Source of the DNA: Candidatus Aenigmatarchaeota archaeon
GTDB lineage: Archaea > Aenigmatarchaeota > Aenigmatarchaeia > QMZP01
Length of the DNA: 5,231 nt
Direction of reading: 5' to 3'
Assembly (NCBI GenBank): GCA_003663415.1
Contig: QMZY01000071.1
Coordinates: 1-5,231 of the forward strand
Part shown: positions 1-5,231 of the stretch, one piece after another
Layout: each line of letters begins with the position of its first letter
Numbering within the stretch: the stretch's first letter is position 1
Program-made: the position numbers and the translations under genes
Notes under the pieces: model-generated
The model's database searches: none
What the model was told of the DNA's origin: nothing
The model's input: the letters and a program-made list of their open reading frames with translations, nothing else

Positions 1-1569
1 CCTTATGTCTTCGTAATCTAATCTTGCTTTTGCATCATATAAATCTTTAATTTCCTCTTGGGTTAATGCTCTGTTGTAAATCCTAACTTCGTCTATGGCA
101 CCATTGAAGGGGGAATTGCCTTTGTCCCCACGCCAGCCGATAATAACAGGATTTCCATCGTCAGCTATAGAGCCGCTTCCAGTTCGACTATGAACCTCGT
201 CACCATTGACGTAGGTACGAATCGTTGAGCCATCATACGTTATCATTATATGAATCCATTGTTGGAGAGGAACTACGTACCCTGTATTAATCCAAGTCCA
301 ACCAGGATTAGTATTGTGAATAGCCCATTGCAACGTTCCGTCAGGAGCTATACCAAACTCGTATTCAGTCTCAGTATTCAGAATTATCGCATAGTCATCT
401 TGATAGCTGTTAACATAAATCCAAGCTCCCATCGAAAAGGCACTAAATCCATGCAAACTCGGGTCATAAGGTACTTCCACGTAATCATTCACTCCATCAA
501 ATTGCAAAGCCTTCCCGAATTTTCCATCTACCCATTGAGGACCATTAACCAAAGTTCCATCATTTCTATAACCAGAGCTATCTTTTGCTAAGGTTCCACT
601 CCCTTCATTAAAATGCCAACTACCAACTAATCCAGTCTCATTGTAAATAGGATTTTCAATCAAAATTTGATAATCAGTTAAAGTATTCCCAGACTGCTCA
701 GTAATCGTAATAGGTCTTCTGTAACTCCAGCTTGCATTCCACCAAGTGAACTTCCAAAATTCCCTATCTTTAAAAAATGGAACATGGTCTATCGCAACCC
801 TCCAAGCACCATCTACCCATTCTGGCTGGTAATTTCCGCAAACCCTAATCTCGACCTTCCTCTCCCGCTCGAAGCTATCCCAAAGCAAATCTCCAGCCCT
901 GTCGAAATCCAGCAAATCCTTAACCATTCTAGGAGCTCGGTAAACTCGCTTAGCCATTCCCCGAAAGTCATGCCAACGCAACGGCTTCCAAACCCAGCCA
1001 TACCTAGTCTCATTTCTGTAACCAACCACGCATGTGTAGTTATAAACACAGTGTGTTTCATTATAGGTGGTTAGATTGAGGTCTTCGCATCGCTTAACGG
1101 TAGAGTTGGTCAGGTTGGCAAGCGAAACGTAGCCCGTGCAGTTCCCATAGATAGGAACCTCGACTTGATAAGGCTCTCTAACCTTGATTTCAACAGTCAC
1201 GTCCTTCAGTTTTCCGTGGACTTCCTTAGCCTTGCTAATCTTCAGAGTCGCCAAATCCCTAATCAGTGCGAACTTTCCAAGAGCCCCAGCAGGATAGCTT
1301 ATCTCATAGTAGGAACATGCATGCGTCAGCGAAACCTCGTTTCTCACGAGCTCCAACTTGGTCTTGCTTTTGTGTCCCGGTCCTAGGTTAGGCTTCGGAA
1401 TCGTTGTCGTGGTGGTTGAAGTAGTGGTTTTAAGAGGCTCTGCATGCAGGCTGGCATTAACTGATATGCTCTCGCTTCCCTTGGGATCGAGGCTACAGGG
1501 GCACAGACCCGAGGCTATAGCAACTACCAGCAGTAAACCAATCAATGTTATGACCAGTAAACCTCTCAA
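1..1569 (-). CDS. Secreted surface protein with Thr-rich stalk, DUF2341-like segment and LamG domain (3' end outside window)
   Basis: All 523 codons from TTG 1569 to base 1 are open, with no stop, so the C-terminus is outside. The in-frame TAA at 1585-1587 bounds the start. TTG 1569 is chosen because GAGGTGG (1575-1581) is five bases upstream and it gives MRG plus a hydrophobic core; GTG 1578 is the alternative. Domains: signal or anchor segment 4-19 (possible cleavage after AIA), CPC at 23-25, Thr-rich run 48-56, and an uncharacterised domain at about 70-265 with Cys 144, 161, 174, 180 and 244 and seven sequons between 143 and 188. A DUF2341-type start follows (WWNASWSYRRPITI, about 276-304), then a LamG/concanavalin A-like domain at about 314-512 with the hallmarks GLVGSWHFNEGSG, ALQFDGVNDYVEVP and a closing AIDEVRIYNRALTQEEI. 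LamG domains usually bind glycans or proteins, so an adhesive or structural surface role is inferred. Confidence 0.9.
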   Translation of the reverse strand, partial: MRGLLVITLIGLLLVVAIASGLCPCSLDPKGSESISVNASLHAEPLKTTTSTTTTTIPKPNLGPGHKSKTKLELVRNEVSLTHACSYYEISYPAGALGKFALIRDLATLKISKAKEVHGKLKDVTVEIKVREPYQVEVPIYGNCTGYVSLANLTNSTVKRCEDLNLTTYNETHCVYNYTCVVGYRNETRYGWVWKPLRWHDFRGMAKRVYRAPRMVKDLLDFDRAGDLLWDSFERERKVEIRVCGNYQPEWVDGAWRVAIDHVPFFKDREFWKFTWWNASWSYRRPITITEQSGNTLTDYQILIENPIYNETGLVGSWHFNEGSGTLAKDSSGYRNDGTLVNGPQWVDGKFGKALQFDGVNDYVEVPYDPSLHGFSAFSMGAWIYVNSYQDDYAIILNTETEYEFGIAPDGTLQWAIHNTNPGWTWINTGYVVPLQQWIHIMITYDGSTIRTYVNGDEVHSRTGSGSIADDGNPVIIGWRGDKGNSPFNGAIDEVRIYNRALTQEEIKDLYDAKARLDYEDIR

Positions 1570-1619
1570 ACCAACCACCTCAACTTATACTGTGAAAGCC
1601 TTGTGATAGGGAGGTCACA
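1570..1619 (-). other. 50-base intergenic spacer, the only real gap in the window
   Basis: It holds the ribosome site of the LamG gene, a TATAA at 1585-1589 and a weak TGTGA/TCACA inverted repeat (1615-1619 with 1602-1606). The TATAA is too near the start codon to be that gene's TATA box, because transcription would begin at or after the TTG. No T-tract terminator is present. Read-through from the upstream genes is expected. Confidence 0.5.
1575..1581 (-). promoter_or_regulatory. Shine-Dalgarno site of the LamG protein gene
   Basis: GAGGTGG matches the complement of the archaeal 16S rRNA 3' end and lies five bases before TTG 1569. This decides the start in favour of TTG 1569 over GTG 1578, which would overlap the site itself. 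Confidence 0.7.
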
Positions 1620-2057
1620 TTAACCGCCACCTAGTATCAAGGTTTGATATTCACATCTACCCAATTTACCTATAAACGCTACAGTTAAATTATCTTCTCC
1701 GAATACTAAGATAAACTTCTTTTCAACATCTTTAGTTAGGTTCATGGGATAAAATCTTAAAGTCGTGTTTTCGTAGCTGAATTTCACAAAATTTCCCTTC
1801 TCGTCTATAACGTAGCTCGGCTCCCTCTCTGTTTCGAGTTTCAACCTTGTGCACGTATCGTTCCTTTCAGGCACGAACCTAACTATCTTGCATTTATGTA
1901 TTTTAGTAAAATTAACATCAAGCTCTATTATCCCATCTTTTGTAATTACTTTATTTCCAACGATGGTGCAAGGATTGTCTATTACTGTAAAAAAAGTAAC
2001 TATACCTAAACTAATTAAAAATGCTGCTAAAATTCCAGCAATTTCTGTTCTTAACAA
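1620..2057 (-). CDS. Single-pass membrane-anchored small extracytoplasmic protein, four cysteines
   Basis: A 145-residue product. TTG 2057 is taken as the start because GAGGTGG (2066-2072) lies eight bases upstream; it overlaps the preceding gene's TAA by seven bases. Residues 6-26 form one hydrophobic helix (IAGILAAFLISLGIVTFFTV), then about 118 residues with beta-like character. Cysteines at 30, 56, 69 and 135 could form two disulfides. Five sequons (N49, N66, N97, N106, N123) all lie after the helix, consistent with an outside, glycosylated domain anchored by its N-terminus. The C-terminus ends LILGGG. The first residues (LRTEIA) resemble those of the upstream 163-residue protein (VRTDVA). 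The region 1621-2100 is about 34% G+C by hand count, far below the large genes. No family is recognised; it may be a minor surface or pseudopilin-like component, but no class III cleavage motif is evident. Confidence 0.78.
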   Translation of the reverse strand: MLRTEIAGILAAFLISLGIVTFFTVIDNPCTIVGNKVITKDGIIELDVNFTKIHKCKIVRFVPERNDTCTRLKLETEREPSYVIDEKGNFVKFSYENTTLRFYPMNLTKDVEKKFILVFGEDNLTVAFIGKLGRCEYQTLILGGG

Positions 2058-2542
2058 AATTCAAACCACCTCAGCAAATCAACGCACATATATTTATTAA
2101 CAAAATACGTATTATAAACTATGAGCATGAACAATGCTACGAAAAACGCAAGTATTACCGACACGGAGCCCACCATACTCAGCTTAGCCTCCTTCATCGC
2201 GTTTTCCTTTTGAAACGCCATAGCTGTTGTATATATTCCGAAGGCTATCGAAAATATAAAGGCGTCGAAGATGCAGAAGAGAGAATATTCTCCAAGAATG
2301 TTGGAAAACAATGTCCTCGAAAAAGTGTACACAAAACCGCCCGCAACACCGAGCAAGCCGTCCTCCGTATTCACGAGGAAAAAGTAAAACGGAAGGCTGA
2401 CGATGAACAGTTCGAGGGCAAGCATGTAATTTTGAGGTATCTCGAAGGGTAGGTACGAGTAGAAAAGTGTGAAATACAGAGCCATAGCTACTCCGGATGC
2501 TATGCTAAGCATAAGTTTCGTTGCGACGTCCGTTCTCACCAC
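2051..2542 (-). CDS. Polytopic membrane protein, about five transmembrane segments, unknown family
   Basis: A 163-residue hydrophobic protein. Predicted helices are at about 10-30, 38-57, 62-83 (weaker, contains Arg76), 87-109 and 121-145, followed by a short C-terminal tail with Cys153 and Cys163. The Lys-rich loop QKENAMKEAK (111-120) is probably cytoplasmic, which would place the N-terminus inside and the C-terminus outside. Two adjacent GTG codons can start it. GTG 2542 gives a 7-base overlap with the upstream gene; GTG 2539 gives the classic GTGA stop/start overlap. It contains no histidine, and no transporter or protease motif is visible. Its neighbours are two other small membrane proteins and two large surface proteins, so a role in anchoring, export or assembly of those proteins is a reasonable inference but unproven. 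The G+C content looks lower than that of the big upstream gene. Confidence 0.78.
   Translation of the reverse strand: MVRTDVATKLMLSIASGVAMALYFTLFYSYLPFEIPQNYMLALELFIVSLPFYFFLVNTEDGLLGVAGGFVYTFSRTLFSNILGEYSLFCIFDAFIFSIAFGIYTTAMAFQKENAMKEAKLSMVGSVSVILAFFVALFMLIVYNTYFVNKYMCVDLLRWFEFC
2066..2072 (-). promoter_or_regulatory. Shine-Dalgarno site of the 145-residue protein gene, inside the upstream coding region
   Basis: GAGGTGG lies eight bases before TTG 2057 and within the last codons of the 163-residue protein (its LRW region). The placement supports the otherwise weak TTG start and suggests translational coupling. Confidence 0.7.
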
Positions 2543-2545
2543 CTC
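2536..2545 (-). promoter_or_regulatory. Stop/start overlap with embedded GAGGTG
   Basis: The run GAGGTGGTGA contains the TGA stop of the 104-residue gene (2536-2538) and both candidate GTG starts (2542 and 2539) of the 163-residue gene. The GAGGTG core touches or overlaps the start codon, so it cannot act as a normally spaced ribosome site. Reinitiation by ribosomes finishing the upstream gene is the likely route. Confidence 0.5.
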
Positions 2546-2850
2546 AACAATATTATTTCACTCAAAATAAATATAACTATTACTGCATAATTAATTACCG
2601 TTATATTTACCTCCTTCCACACCCACGTATAACCGTCCGGCAAATATAAATAAATCCAGTTGGGTAAGAAAAATATATCCCTGTGCCTCTTAACCTCTAC
2701 CGTAAGCGTTTCTCCTATCGCTACTCTAATATTTCCGTTGCCCTCGTGCTTTTCTTTTAGATAAGATACCGTCTGCACAGACGGTAGAGACAGAAAATTA
2801 ACCACCAGCGTGTATATTATCAGCACGAGTAGGGGTAGGACGAATTTCAC
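2536..2850 (-). CDS. Small membrane protein with two predicted transmembrane segments, unknown family
   Basis: A 104-residue product if read from GTG 2850. I prefer this start because it gives an MKF plus hydrophobic N-terminus and has GGTGG (2856-2860) five bases upstream. GTG 2859 in the same frame would add three residues (107 aa) and overlap the upstream stop. Residues about 3-20 are a hydrophobic helix (FVLPLLVLIIYTLVV). About 60 polar and aromatic residues follow, including a charged stretch KEKHEGNGN and an aromatic strand region FFLPNWIYLYLPDGY. A second helix at about 83-102 contains a buried Glu (IFILSEIILL). One sequon (NIT) sits just before helix 2. The likely topology is two passes with the middle domain outside the cell. 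It lies directly between the big surface protein and the next membrane protein, with overlaps or near-contact on both sides, suggesting a role tied to the surface protein. No known family is recognised. Confidence 0.75.
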   Translation of the reverse strand: MKFVLPLLVLIIYTLVVNFLSLPSVQTVSYLKEKHEGNGNIRVAIGETLTVEVKRHRDIFFLPNWIYLYLPDGYTWVWKEVNITVINYAVIVIFILSEIILLRW

Positions 2851-2860
2851 CTCAACCACC
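2848..2860 (-). promoter_or_regulatory. Gene junction: Gly-Gly-stop of the big gene doubles as ribosome site of the next
   Basis: The minus-strand run GGTGGTTGAGGTG encodes the end of the big protein's Gly-Gly tail, its TGA stop (2852-2854) and the GTG start at 2850. GGTGG (2856-2860) has five-base spacing to that GTG, the same spacing as at the LamG gene. Confidence 0.5.
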
Positions 2861-5231
2861 CATCAACGGCGAAAACAAACCGATGAACGCCTCTATAATC
2901 GATTTTACTACACTCACCAATTTTTCAAAAAAGTCGAACACAATTTTATTCAAAATCGGTACCATAGGTCTCTCTTCCACCACGAATATGGCGAAGTACT
3001 CCTCCTCACCGACCGATAGTGGCAACAGCTCCACCACCGTTTCATTACCCTCGCACTCGAAGTCAAGCTCGGTGTAGTAGCTGGCGGTAAGCGGGTTGGT
3101 GTAGGTTTCCTTAGTGAGATCGCCCCACACGAATGCAACGTCATCGCAGGTAAATGGTTCCTCGTGCTTGAAACGCTGGTAGAGTGGGTCCAGCGGAAAG
3201 GGTGCAAGGCTCCAAGTATGAACAGGATAGACCAGATATTGTGTATTATTTATCACCGCCCTTGAGTACCTGCCAATTTCCGAGTCAGCCACCGGCGTCT
3301 TGTAGGTTAGAACGTAGTTTCTGGTATCGTAGCCGGACATGTTGTAGATGTAGAAGGTGTAGTAGCCCCAGACCTCGTCGGTTTCGTTCACCAGCTCACC
3401 GTCCTTGTAGAGCTTGACATCAGTTCCGTAGACTATATTGACTTTGACTCTGGTCTGGTTGACCGCTTCGGAGGCCCAGTTCCTTGCGGAAATCTCCACA
3501 GCTATGCTCGCATTCTTCCCCACCCAGAATCTATCTGGAAATCTAGGCGGAGACACCTCTACCGTGACTGGGGGCGTTATGAAGGTTACCGTTCTATTAA
3601 CCGTGGAGTTGCCGGCCAGATAACCGCTGAGCGTTATGTAGGGACCTGCGGGTGGTATGGTGTAGAATCCCACCTCTACGGGCGTTCCATCAACCTTAAC
3701 GTACTGCGATTCCAACGGTAGCCTCAACACCCACTCGTAGTTAAGTCCTATGTTTGCATCGTTCCTGCACTCCACTGTCCACTTCCATCGAACGTTCTCA
3801 TTAGGAGCCACGGGCTCGTTCTCTATAATCTTGCTTGTCACGTTGCACCTCACCTCGGCTTTGACACCTTCCAGCCTGAGGCTACGCCTGCCCGTAACCG
3901 AGGGGGTAATCCACTTGTAGAAGTCGTAGTAGCCGTCGCTGTCCTCATCTCCCGGCTGGGGCGGTCCCCAAGTAGTATCGGTGGTTACGTAGCTCTCCGT
4001 CCCGTAATCGTAAAGCTTCTGCAGTGTGAGGGGCTCGAAGGTCGGGGTGTAGGTCCAAACCTTCTCGTAAGTCAGATCGCTCGGTCCGGTTACGTTCATG
4101 TAGAGGTACCACACCGTTTCCTCGGTTGTGTTGGCCTTTTCTAGCATGGGGGGCGTGGTGTTGAAGTAAATCGTCCACGTTTGGGTTTCCGTACCAGCTA
4201 TGCTAGGTACCAGCCACTTAACCTCGCCGGCACTAAGATCAACCTCCGAGGGTTCCACGGCATTACCTTCCGGATTTACTATCACCACATCGGCTTCCGA
4301 CACCGTGCTCGTGGGTATGGAAGCGCTGACCAAAACTTGCCCGTAGGTGGTTGAAGTGGGATTGTAGAGAACAACGCTCTTCCTCCACCTAACTTTCTGC
4401 CCAATCTCGGCGTAGCACGATGGGCACTCGGTGTAGCATCTAGTAGTGTCATCTCCCCATTCGCTACACTTGATTTGATAATATTCTCCCTCGGTCTTCA
4501 CTATTGGGGTTATCTTCCACCATAGAATTCCAGTAGACATGGCGGCGGACAGGTTAAGCACCACCGGCTCTAGACCGAACACCCCTAGGGTTCTGGAAAC
4601 GGAAGCTGAGGTGTAGTTCTGACCCTCGGTCGAGTTGTAAGTGTAGGTGTAGGTGCCGATGGATAGTGTGGCTATATCCTCGACCTCAGAGCCGCAGCCT
4701 ATCAGCGTGCCGTTTCTATACAGGCAATAGGTAACATCGCTATCTCCCGTGTTGTTCTCGTAAGCCGTCGTGTTGGTTTCGGTGGGATGGGTAACGTACT
4801 TATTACCTGCCGTGCCGTCTATGAGCAGATTCAAGGCGGGTGTTGCCTTCGCTATACTGAAGCTGAAGCTATCGCTCGAAGCCCAAAATTCATCAGAGGA
4901 CTTGGCGTAGGACTTCCAGTAGAATGTGCCGGCAGGTAGGGTCGAGTTATAATTGTAAACGTTGTAGGTGGTGCTGTCGCTCGTGTATTGATGAGCCAGA
5001 TTCATGGTGTAGTTGGTGGGCGTGCCAGAGTAATTACTCTCAAACCTGACTTCCACTATCTCGTAAGGCGACTCGTCCCACCAAGTTATGTTGAAGATGC
5101 TGAGTGAGTTGGGATCATAGGAAGACGGCGTTAGGTTAATGGCATCCTTCCATCGGGGATAGCCAGCAATTATATCGTGGGTGGGCCAGCTTCCGCCCTT
5201 ACTTACGGAAACCGATACGGCACAGTAGTAG
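2852..5231 (-). CDS. Large secreted surface glycoprotein, Ig-like and beta-sandwich modules (5' end outside window)
   Basis: The reading frame is open to the right edge, so 792 C-terminal residues are visible and the true start is outside. A GTG at 5056 is not the start: the 58 codons before it continue the same kind of domain (for example FNITWWDESPYE). Numbering visible residues from 5230: an Ig-like module at about 128-218 (starts KATPALNLLIDG, ends in SRTLGVF); a cysteine cluster C255-x9-C-x3-C-x2-C272; three diverged beta-sandwich modules at about 276-361, 476-554 and 570-647; a calcium-loop motif DEDSDGYYD at 428-436; further Cys pairs (462/488, 695/726); and a C-terminal amphipathic hydrophobic stretch at 763-790 ending MGG. 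I count about 23 N-x-S/T sequons, fitting an exported, N-glycosylated S-layer-like or adhesive protein. No catalytic motif is seen. The exact family is not recognised; the role is inferred from architecture. Its stop lies one base before the preferred start of the next gene. Confidence 0.88.
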   Translation of the reverse strand, partial: YYCAVSVSVSKGGSWPTHDIIAGYPRWKDAINLTPSSYDPNSLSIFNITWWDESPYEIVEVRFESNYSGTPTNYTMNLAHQYTSDSTTYNVYNYNSTLPAGTFYWKSYAKSSDEFWASSDSFSFSIAKATPALNLLIDGTAGNKYVTHPTETNTTAYENNTGDSDVTYCLYRNGTLIGCGSEVEDIATLSIGTYTYTYNSTEGQNYTSASVSRTLGVFGLEPVVLNLSAAMSTGILWWKITPIVKTEGEYYQIKCSEWGDDTTRCYTECPSCYAEIGQKVRWRKSVVLYNPTSTTYGQVLVSASIPTSTVSEADVVIVNPEGNAVEPSEVDLSAGEVKWLVPSIAGTETQTWTIYFNTTPPMLEKANTTEETVWYLYMNVTGPSDLTYEKVWTYTPTFEPLTLQKLYDYGTESYVTTDTTWGPPQPGDEDSDGYYDFYKWITPSVTGRRSLRLEGVKAEVRCNVTSKIIENEPVAPNENVRWKWTVECRNDANIGLNYEWVLRLPLESQYVKVDGTPVEVGFYTIPPAGPYITLSGYLAGNSTVNRTVTFITPPVTVEVSPPRFPDRFWVGKNASIAVEISARNWASEAVNQTRVKVNIVYGTDVKLYKDGELVNETDEVWGYYTFYIYNMSGYDTRNYVLTYKTPVADSEIGRYSRAVINNTQYLVYPVHTWSLAPFPLDPLYQRFKHEEPFTCDDVAFVWGDLTKETYTNPLTASYYTELDFECEGNETVVELLPLSVGEEEYFAIFVVEERPMVPILNKIVFDFFEKLVSVVKSIIEAFIGLFSPLMGG
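3290..3523 (-). repeat. Protein-level repeat, beta-sandwich module C of the big surface protein
   Basis: Visible residues about 570-647. It opens VGKNASIAVEISARN and closes NYVLTYKTPV. It is more diverged than A and B but has the same order of opening strand, Asn turn, central charged strand (KLYKDGELVNETDEV) and closing strand ending T-P. Confidence 0.4.
3569..3805 (-). repeat. Protein-level repeat, beta-sandwich module B of the big surface protein
   Basis: Visible residues about 476-554. It opens NENVRWKWTVECRN, parallel to module A's VRW...V..N, and closes NRTVTFITPP, parallel to A's YFNTTPP. Cys462 and Cys488 flank its start and could be disulfide-linked. Confidence 0.5.
4148..4405 (-). 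repeat. Protein-level repeat, beta-sandwich module A of the big surface protein
   Basis: Visible residues about 276-361. The module opens GQKVRWRKSVVLYN, has a central IP...VEP...GEVKWLVP pattern and closes WTIYFNTTPP. The pattern resembles DUF11-like repeats (polar start, N-x turn, closing strand). Modules B and C share its outline but not its DNA sequence. Confidence 0.5.

Noticed and set aside
1534..1569. Class III (pilin-type) signal peptide MRG|LLVI in the LamG protein
   Set aside because: The Arg-Gly is present, but the rest of the archaeal prepilin motif is lacking, and large LamG proteins are not pilins. An ordinary signal or anchor segment fits better.
1585..1589. TATA box of a promoter for the LamG protein gene
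   Set aside because: It is only about 16 bases from the start codon, so transcription starting about 25 bases downstream would miss the TTG and the ribosome site.
250..1606. Four plus-strand ORFs (250-591, 784-1074, 1165-1386, 1358-1606) and a minus-strand ORF at 813-1061
   Set aside because: All lie opposite or out of frame inside the continuous LamG protein frame, which shows clear domain motifs. Their translations are low-complexity or Ser/Pro-rich with no recognisable domain.
1602..1619. Inverted repeat TGTGA-N8-TCACA as an operator or terminator hairpin
   Set aside because: Only a 5-base stem with no following T-tract, and expected by chance at this length. It resembles a bacterial CRP half-site pair but with the wrong spacing and in an apparently archaeal context.
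1849..2452. Plus-strand ORFs 1849-2100 and 2021-2452
   Set aside because: They are antisense to membrane-protein genes with good topology and ribosome sites. The translations are charged and irregular, as expected from shadow frames.
2051..2542. The 163-residue protein as an archaeosortase or exosortase
   Set aside because: It is polytopic and contains Cys and Arg, but it has no histidine at all, so the catalytic Cys/Arg/His set is absent.
2810..4178. ORFs in other frames within the big surface gene (plus 2810-3019, 2883-3077, 3184-3417, 3438-3623; minus 2950-3207, 3945-4178)
   Set aside because: They overlap a long frame with coherent beta-rich domains. The translations are rich in Arg, Pro and Ser with no domain signal.
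5054..5056. GTG as the start of the big surface protein
   Set aside because: The frame stays open to the window edge and the upstream residues continue the domain, including sequons, and no ribosome site precedes it.
5219..5231. Immunoglobulin V-type YYCA motif at the visible start of the big protein
   Set aside because: Four residues only, at the window edge, with no matching partner Cys or Trp visible. A chance match is more likely.

Overview
The window is almost wholly coding on the minus strand and looks like part of an archaeal cell-surface operon. Evidence for an archaeon: Shine-Dalgarno cores of the GAGGTG type, GTG/TTG start codons at all four visible gene starts, frequent AGA/AGG/ATA codons, dense N-x-S/T sequons in predicted exported segments, and the DUF2341-like plus LamG arrangement common in archaeal surface proteins. 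A thermophilic euryarchaeote or DPANN-type lineage is possible, but the sequence alone does not settle the taxon.

Layout in transcription order (right to left). (1) 5231-2852: the C-terminal 792 residues of a large secreted glycoprotein, whose start lies beyond the right edge. It holds an Ig-like module, a cysteine cluster, a DxDxDG calcium-type loop, three diverged beta-sandwich repeats and a C-terminal amphipathic helix ending in Gly-Gly. (2) 2850-2536: a small protein with two predicted membrane segments. (3) 2542-2051: a protein with about five predicted membrane segments. (4) 2057-1620: a single-pass protein with four cysteines and five sequons outside the membrane. (5) 1569-1: the N-terminal 523 residues of a second large surface protein. 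It has a signal or anchor segment, a Thr-rich stalk, a Cys/sequon-rich domain, a shortened DUF2341-like segment and a LamG (concanavalin A-like) domain, and it runs off the left edge without a stop.

Gene ends and starts touch or overlap from 1 to 4. The only real gap, 50 bases before gene 5, has no convincing promoter or terminator, so one polycistronic message with translational coupling is the simplest reading. Inferred working model: two large, probably glycosylated adhesive or structural surface proteins made together with three small membrane proteins of unknown family that could anchor, export or assemble them.

Base composition is mosaic. By hand count, a sample of gene 1 is about 56% G+C, part of gene 4 about 34%, the N-terminal half of gene 5 about 49% and its DUF2341/LamG half about 40%. 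No RNA genes, mobile elements or CRISPR arrays were seen.
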